Shown piece after piece: positions 59,133 to 64,000 of a stretch of 64,000 bases of DNA (the first letter of the stretch is position 1; each line of letters opens with the position of its first letter). The translations under genes and the position numbers were made by a program. The stretch comes from Bacteroidales bacterium (GTDB lineage: Bacteria; Bacteroidota; Bacteroidia; Bacteroidales; UBA932): NCBI GenBank assembly GCA_017399905.1, contig JAFQAR010000002.1:1-64000 (forward strand), given 5' to 3'. A model generated the notes under the pieces. It was given only the letters and a program-made list of their open reading frames with translations, did not search any database and had not been told where the DNA came from.

Positions 59133-61955
59133 TTAAAACTTCAGTCTGCAGGTCAGTCCGTAATAGAACATAGGTGTGAATATGGCTCCTATTCCCGTCG
59201 CCAGGGATTTCACATATGGGCGGGAGTTCGTGAAGTTGTTTGCAAAGAATGACAGGGACACATGGTCACCTATCTCCTTCGTTATGCTGAGGTTGGCCGA
59301 CATGTACGGCCCGTATCCGTTCTGGACGAAGGTGTATGCGTTTCCGGACTTCAGGATGAGGCTTGCGAATTCCGGATCTGCGGCCTCGGCTTCGGTGAAC
59401 GGATGTACATTTCCGTCAAGGTCCATATATGCCACAGGATATACGGCAGTGTATGACTCTCCGTCGTAGATGCTTCCGCCCGTCGGACGGTTGTCGTTCT
59501 GTGATGTGTTGAACGCATATTCCTTTCCACCGTATTCGGAGAGGATGCGGCTTCTTCTGAGAAGCGACATCTCGAGCCTGCATGTGATTATGAGGCGGAC
59601 CTGAGGGATATGGGTTATCGCCGTTATGTTTGCATCGAGATCATGGGTGATCTTTCCGTTTCCCACATAGTTGGTGGCACCACCACCGTTTGCATAGATG
59701 CCGACATACTGGTACGAACGGTTCGGCAGGGATGTGTGCGACCATCCGTTCTGGTAGTAGTACGACAGCTGCTCGTTGAGGTAATGGGTCCATGTGTATG
59801 CCGCATCGACCCTGAATGTCGTCCTTACAGGCTTGATCTCAGGAAATTCGATCACCGCTTCCACGCCGGCCCTGTGGGTGTCGGCTCCGTTGTTCTGCTG
59901 TTTTGACTTGGCGAAGGTCCTGTCTGTGACCTTTACGTCCATCGGTGTCCAGTATTCCTCGTCGTTTCCTCGCAGCCATACCATTCCCGTCTGGCTGTCG
60001 ACTGTGATCTGAGGATTTTCCGGCATCACGAAACCTGAAGGCCTCTGCAGGATGTCGTAGGAATACGGGTCATAGACGTCGAGGAAGTTGTAAGGGTCGC
60101 GCGTTACGTTCCAGAAGCCCACCAGCGACACCTTCATGTCCTTGAATGACGCGTCGATGCCGAATTCCATGTTCCTGTTCCTCTGCCATCTGAGGTCCGG
60201 GTTGTAACGGACCGTATATGGCTGGGTATAATACACATAGCTTGTCTGTTCACCGTGTGAGAATCCGAAGGTCTGGATGTCCCGGTATTCCTGCTTAGGA
60301 TATAGGATGTGGTATGAAGGGAGCTTTTCGGTGATTCCCCAGCCTCCTCTTATGGAAAGTCCGTCGGTAAGCTGCCATTTCGCGTTGAATCTCGGCGACA
60401 GGGTGGCCTTGTTCTTATAAAGGGAATTCCTTATGAACACGTTCTCCATGCGCAGTCCGGCCGTCACTTCGAGGGTCGTGCCTCCTATCGGGAATCTTAT
60501 GTCTTCCTCCGCATAGATGGAAAGGTTGTGCATGAAAGGATATTGCGAATATGGCCTTGGCCTGTATCCGTTGGCTGCGAGCGAAGGGTCTTTGTAGTAT
60601 TCTCCGCGGCCTGTGTTTCCGCTGGCCTTCCACTGCACACCTGCCTTCAGCGAGCTCTTCACCTCGTTCCATCTCTTGTGCCAGCTGTACTTGAGGGAGG
60701 CTGCAGCGTCGAGCTCCTTGGAGTCGGTAATCTGGTCGGAGAAGAAGGTCAGAGGCAGTCTTTCCGCAAGGAAATATCCTTCCTGTTCCGAATGGACCGC
60801 AGGCTGCTGCGAGCCGTATGAGCCATAGGCATGTACATGTGCGAGATTGTCGTTGAAGTTGACGGAGGCGTCGATCTTGAGGTTGGTTATCCAGGACCTG
60901 TTGAGGAGCCAGGTGAGGGAGGTGCTGCCTCTGAAGACATTGTCGCGGACCTTTGTGTATTCGCCCGTGAATGCGTCAGGGTCGTCCTTTGTGTTCATTC
61001 CTCCGATGTTTCCTGTGAAGCCGGCCTCGAAACGGAAGACCTTCCTGAATGTGTTGGTGTATCCGAAGGTGATGCCGCTCCTGCTGTACGATTCGTATGG
61101 GGAAGAAAGCTTCTTTACCGCCCTGGCCCATTCTGCGCTGACGTTGAGGACTCCGTTGTCGTCCTGAAGGTCGATACCCTTCGACGCCGATACCTGATAT
61201 GTGCGCGGATTGACTGTGAATGTGACATTGACCGGAGTCTTTCCTTTTCTTGTGCTGATCTTGACGATTCCGCTGTTGAGGTCTCCGTATTCGGCCGAAG
61301 GCACACCGGTGATGACCTCGATGGATTCGATGTTCTCTACGGCCACGCTTCTGGTGCCCGCACCGCTCATCTCACCGAAGGATGCGTTGTTGCCCATGCG
61401 GACTCCGTCCACTTCCACCGCCGTTCCGAAGGACGCGTTGCCTGTCGTGGCTCCTCCTTCACGGAGAGAGAGGGGTTTGTCGACGGTAAGGTCAGGGTTT
61501 ACGGTCTTTCCTCCGGGAAGAAGGGCCGAGACGTCGGTCATGTTGGACATCTGCAGGTGGTTGAGGGCGTCGCGGCCGAGGCTGTGTGAGGTGCTCAGGC
61601 CGTCCTTAGCCTTCTGCGCAGTCACGACGACTTCGTCGAGGGCAAGCGAACTCTCTGCCAGAGCTATCCTTATGTCGGAAGGGTCCTTTCCTGCATCCAC
61701 TTCTGTCGACGCCGACACATATCCGAGACAAGATGCCTCAAGCATATATTTTCCCGGCTGCACCCTTGTGAAGACGAATCTTCCTTCCACGTCGGCAGAT
61801 GTCCAGAGGTAGTCTTCACCGAGACTGAGGATGGCTCCGGCTATAGGCTGGCCGGTCGCCTTGTCGACAACAATGCCGCTGACTGTCCCGGTCTGTGCAA
61901 GCGCACACACCGAAACCGTCAGTAAGGTTAATATGACCGCCAGTCTTCTGAACAT
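59133..61955 (-). CDS. TonB-dependent receptor with CarboxypepD_reg domain
   Basis: A 940-residue outer-membrane receptor. A signal peptide precedes a CarboxypepD_reg-like domain (about 22-105: GTVSGIVVDKATGQPIAGAI), a TonB-box-like SLALDEVVVTAQKAK and a plug (VEVDGVRMGNNASFGEMSGA, VENIESIEVITGVPSAEYGD, LNSGIVKISTRKGKTPVNVT). The barrel ends PMFYYGLTCRLKF. It is distinct from SusC and from the STN receptors in this window. It follows the C69 gene by 9 nt and leads into DUF4876 and DUF6850. The linked peptidase suggests peptide-related import, by inference. Confidence 0.93.
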   Translation of the reverse strand: MFRRLAVILTLLTVSVCALAQTGTVSGIVVDKATGQPIAGAILSLGEDYLWTSADVEGRFVFTRVQPGKYMLEASCLGYVSASTEVDAGKDPSDIRIALAESSLALDEVVVTAQKAKDGLSTSHSLGRDALNHLQMSNMTDVSALLPGGKTVNPDLTVDKPLSLREGGATTGNASFGTAVEVDGVRMGNNASFGEMSGAGTRSVAVENIESIEVITGVPSAEYGDLNSGIVKISTRKGKTPVNVTFTVNPRTYQVSASKGIDLQDDNGVLNVSAEWARAVKKLSSPYESYSRSGITFGYTNTFRKVFRFEAGFTGNIGGMNTKDDPDAFTGEYTKVRDNVFRGSTSLTWLLNRSWITNLKIDASVNFNDNLAHVHAYGSYGSQQPAVHSEQEGYFLAERLPLTFFSDQITDSKELDAAASLKYSWHKRWNEVKSSLKAGVQWKASGNTGRGEYYKDPSLAANGYRPRPYSQYPFMHNLSIYAEEDIRFPIGGTTLEVTAGLRMENVFIRNSLYKNKATLSPRFNAKWQLTDGLSIRGGWGITEKLPSYHILYPKQEYRDIQTFGFSHGEQTSYVYYTQPYTVRYNPDLRWQRNRNMEFGIDASFKDMKVSLVGFWNVTRDPYNFLDVYDPYSYDILQRPSGFVMPENPQITVDSQTGMVWLRGNDEEYWTPMDVKVTDRTFAKSKQQNNGADTHRAGVEAVIEFPEIKPVRTTFRVDAAYTWTHYLNEQLSYYYQNGWSHTSLPNRSYQYVGIYANGGGATNYVGNGKITHDLDANITAITHIPQVRLIITCRLEMSLLRRSRILSEYGGKEYAFNTSQNDNRPTGGSIYDGESYTAVYPVAYMDLDGNVHPFTEAEAADPEFASLILKSGNAYTFVQNGYGPYMSANLSITKEIGDHVSLSFFANNFTNSRPYVKSLATGIGAIFTPMFYYGLTCRLKF

Positions 61956-61964
61956 GAAGGATGA

Positions 61965-63728
61965 TTATTTTACTTCTATTACCTTTCCGTGATCCTTTGC
62001 AACGGTTTCCTTCCACTTGTCGGTGTAGCCCGGCTGGGTGATCTTTGCAGGGATGCAGTCGGTGTGCTCATTCGTCACGAAGCTGCCGTCCTCGTTCTGG
62101 GCCTTCACGTTTCCGTCGATGAACTTCACGAGAAGAAGCTGCTCGAGGGCCACCCACCTGTCGAAGATCTTCTGTGCGTTGTCTACCGAGAAGGCTGTCA
62201 GGTAGTCGCGTACCGCAGCATAAGGCTCCGCTGTCTTGCGCGACTTGTCGTTGCGGCGGATCTTCTTGCGAGGCTTTTCATCTGCCGCCTTGTAAAGCGC
62301 AAGAGCCTCTTCGTCGGCCTTCTTAACTGCTTCCATCATCTCGTTTTCCCATGCGTCGATCTCAGCGTCCACCGTAGGGAACATGATGTTGTATGCCTTG
62401 TAGCATGCATTCGCCACGCGGTTGGTCATCCAGAAAGCGGAAGTAGGAGAATATGTGATCATGTCTCCGTTGCCTACGCGGAAACATTCAGGGATCTCTG
62501 TCGTCGAAGTGTAGATAGGGGTGAGGTATGAAGTTGCGGCATCGTCGCAGCCGAACCAGTTGACGCCTCCGATCTCGTCCGGGAGCCATCCGCGTGACTG
62601 TCCCACGAACCAGAAGCCTGTCTGCTGTGTTGCGATAGCCCTTTCATTGACGTATTCCTTTCCTTCCCACTCGAAGCCCATAGGTCTCCAGCGGTACGGG
62701 AGGGCGTTTCCGCCTGCTCCTGCATCTACGGTCATGTCCATAGGAGTGCCTTCGTAATGGTCACGCATCACGTCGGCCACGTCCTTCACGCTGATCTTGC
62801 CTGCAGGCTTCACGAAGAGAGGGAATCTCTTTGTCCTGTCGTGGCCCATCGCATAGTCGATGTAGTCGTATGCGTCCTTTGTCACCACGTTTCCGTTCTC
62901 GTCCTCGAAGGTGAACTTTCCGTCGCAGAGGATGTTGAATGCCGCCCATGCTCGTGCCTCGCAGCCTCTCATGCCGCTGAAGTCAAGCGGTGCGTAGGCG
63001 TCGCAGAAGCTGAAATCCTTGTCTTCTCCGTCGAAATATCCCTTTTCGCGTGCGAATGTGATCACGTCAGGGGCATACATGCAGTTCTGAGGGTCGTCAA
63101 GAGGGAATGTGCTGATGCGGGCCTGGTTTGCATGTGCGCAGATGTATCCGTCGGGAACCCTGCGTGCAACCCATACGATGCCCTTGTTGCCCTTTCCCTT
63201 GCCGATGAGGTCCATCACCCACACTTCCTCGGTGTCGGCGATCGAGAATGATTCTCCGCTCGAGTAGTATCCGTAGGTGTTTGCAAGGTCAACGATGACG
63301 TCTATGGCTTCACGTGCGGTCTTCGCCCTTTCGAGGGCCACATAGATGAGCGAGCCGTAGTCCATGATCCCTTCAGGATCTTCGAGCTCAGGACGTCCTC
63401 CGTAGGTGGTTTCGGCGATGATGAGCTGATGCTCGTTCATGTTTCCCACCCTTTGGTATGTCCTGGCTGCCTGAGGTATCATTCCGAGATACTTGCCTGT
63501 ATCCCACTCGTTTATCTGTCTCATGTCACCCGGCTGCCATACTCCTGCAGGGGCATAGTAAAGTTCTCCATAGAGCTGGTGCGAGTCAGCTGCATATGAT
63601 ACCATGTTAGAGCCGTCCGTGCTGGCACCTTTGGTCACGAGGACGTTGGTGCATGCCTGGCTTTCTGTCGAAGCGGCTCCTAAGAATGTCATGATTGCAA
63701 GGATGACTGCTTTTGAAAGTCTTCTCAT
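61965..63728 (-). CDS. C69-family dipeptidase
   Basis: A 587-residue secreted Ntn-hydrolase of peptidase family C69. The signal peptide ends at SQA and the nucleophile Cys26 becomes the mature N-terminus (CTNVLVTKGASTDGSNMVSY). Further family motifs: YADSHQ-type stretch, IAETTYGGRPELEDPEGIMD, FSIADTEEVWVMDLIGKG and AHANQARI. It should hydrolyse dipeptides in the periplasm. First gene of an operon with the CarboxypepD receptor, DUF4876 and DUF6850. A divergent promoter overlaps its start codon region. Confidence 0.93.
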   Translation of the reverse strand: MRRLSKAVILAIMTFLGAASTESQACTNVLVTKGASTDGSNMVSYAADSHQLYGELYYAPAGVWQPGDMRQINEWDTGKYLGMIPQAARTYQRVGNMNEHQLIIAETTYGGRPELEDPEGIMDYGSLIYVALERAKTAREAIDVIVDLANTYGYYSSGESFSIADTEEVWVMDLIGKGKGNKGIVWVARRVPDGYICAHANQARISTFPLDDPQNCMYAPDVITFAREKGYFDGEDKDFSFCDAYAPLDFSGMRGCEARAWAAFNILCDGKFTFEDENGNVVTKDAYDYIDYAMGHDRTKRFPLFVKPAGKISVKDVADVMRDHYEGTPMDMTVDAGAGGNALPYRWRPMGFEWEGKEYVNERAIATQQTGFWFVGQSRGWLPDEIGGVNWFGCDDAATSYLTPIYTSTTEIPECFRVGNGDMITYSPTSAFWMTNRVANACYKAYNIMFPTVDAEIDAWENEMMEAVKKADEEALALYKAADEKPRKKIRRNDKSRKTAEPYAAVRDYLTAFSVDNAQKIFDRWVALEQLLLVKFIDGNVKAQNEDGSFVTNEHTDCIPAKITQPGYTDKWKETVAKDHGKVIEVK

Positions 63729-63759
63729 TTTGTACTTTTATTATAATTAATTACTTTTG
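63728..63759 (+). promoter_or_regulatory. Promoter of the rightmost gene
   Basis: TTTTG at 63728-63732, 19 nt, then TACTTTTG at 63752-63759: a consensus match. The leader to ATG 63825 is about 60 nt. Confidence 0.7.
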
Positions 63760-63824
63760 TGTCGCTTTTTGCATAACGGGCACATGCCGCTACATTATGC
63801 AAAACTAATAAATTTTCGTCAGAT

Positions 63825-64000
63825 ATGAAATCGAACATACATTCATTTCTTTTTTCGTCTGTGCTCGTCCTGCTTTCGGCTTTCTGCGTGAAGGCTTATG
63901 CACAGCAGCCTCAGGAGAAGCCGGACCTGTTCGAACAGGCTGAAATGGAGGCCGACAGGCTTCAGAGGGTGCTCGACCTCGAGGACTGGCAGGTCTTCTA
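63825..64000 (+). CDS. Secreted protein, 5' end only
   Basis: 58 codons are visible before the window ends: signal peptide MKSNIHSFLFSSVLVLLSAF-CVKAYA, then QQPQEKPDLFEQAEMEADRL and QRVLDLEDWQVF. A helical mature N-terminus; the family cannot be named from this much. It has its own consensus promoter and is divergent from the C69 operon. Confidence 0.75.
   Translation, partial: MKSNIHSFLFSSVLVLLSAFCVKAYAQQPQEKPDLFEQAEMEADRLQRVLDLEDWQVF

Noticed and set aside
60831-61589. 252-codon frame opposite the CarboxypepD receptor
   Set aside because: Antisense to the plug domain, with no independent evidence.

Overview
The window comes from a Bacteroidales chromosome, probably a gut lineage. The evidence is a fused SecDF, SusC/SusD pairs, a hybrid two-component regulator, STN-domain TonB receptors with DUF4249 lipoproteins, an ECF sigma/FecR pair, an S46 dipeptidyl-peptidase, fimbrillin/FISUMP and DUF4876/DUF6850 proteins, and promoters of the Bacteroidetes type (TTTG, 19-21 nt, TAnnTTTG). 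The core looks about half G+C. The segment at about 7.9-12.6 kb is clearly AT-rich. No rRNA or CRISPR array is visible; there is one tRNA.

Layout. 1-6.3 kb: secDF (cut by the window edge) faces a PD40/SPOR protein, an NfeD protein and floA. 6.3-7.6 kb: a REP-associated transposase (RAYT) gene flanked by two 100-nt REP-like elements; a third copy lies alone at 50 kb. 7.7-12.6 kb: tRNA-Ser(GCU) followed by a patchwork island with repeated tRNA 3' ends, orphan immunity genes (barstar), a chimeric gene fragment, tandem and inverted repeats, and a tyrosine recombinase lacking its N-terminal domain. 12.7-26.2 kb: a small polysaccharide utilisation locus (GH2, hybrid regulator, SusC, SusD, CE1-like esterase). 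The regulator has lost both phosphoacceptor residues. 26.4-29.3 kb: the acid-resistance pair gadB-gadC. 29.5-43 kb: two paralogous TonB receptor/DUF4249 operons. One carries a protein resembling a cholesterol-dependent cytolysin without its membrane-binding domain; the other carries ECF sigma, FecR and a tiny membrane protein. A LysR/DASS transporter pair sits between them. 43-50 kb: an abundant OmpA/TPR lipoprotein, a sigma-54 activator, lptE, a TPR protein, secG and a clpB without N-domain. 50-64 kb: S46 peptidase, a NapH-like ferredoxin, a fimbrillin/FISUMP lipoprotein, DUF6850, DUF4876, a TonB receptor, a C69 dipeptidase, and the start of one more gene.

How it fits together. Most genes serve the cell envelope: secretion (SecDF, SecG), LPS transport (LptE), nutrient import (three STN/CarboxypepD receptors plus one SusCD pair) and peptide use (S46, C69). 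The most unusual points are the RAYT/REP system, the D4-less cytolysin-like lipoprotein, the phosphorelay-dead hybrid regulator, the island resembling an acquired interbacterial defence locus, and an intergenic repeat turned into coding sequence inside clpB.
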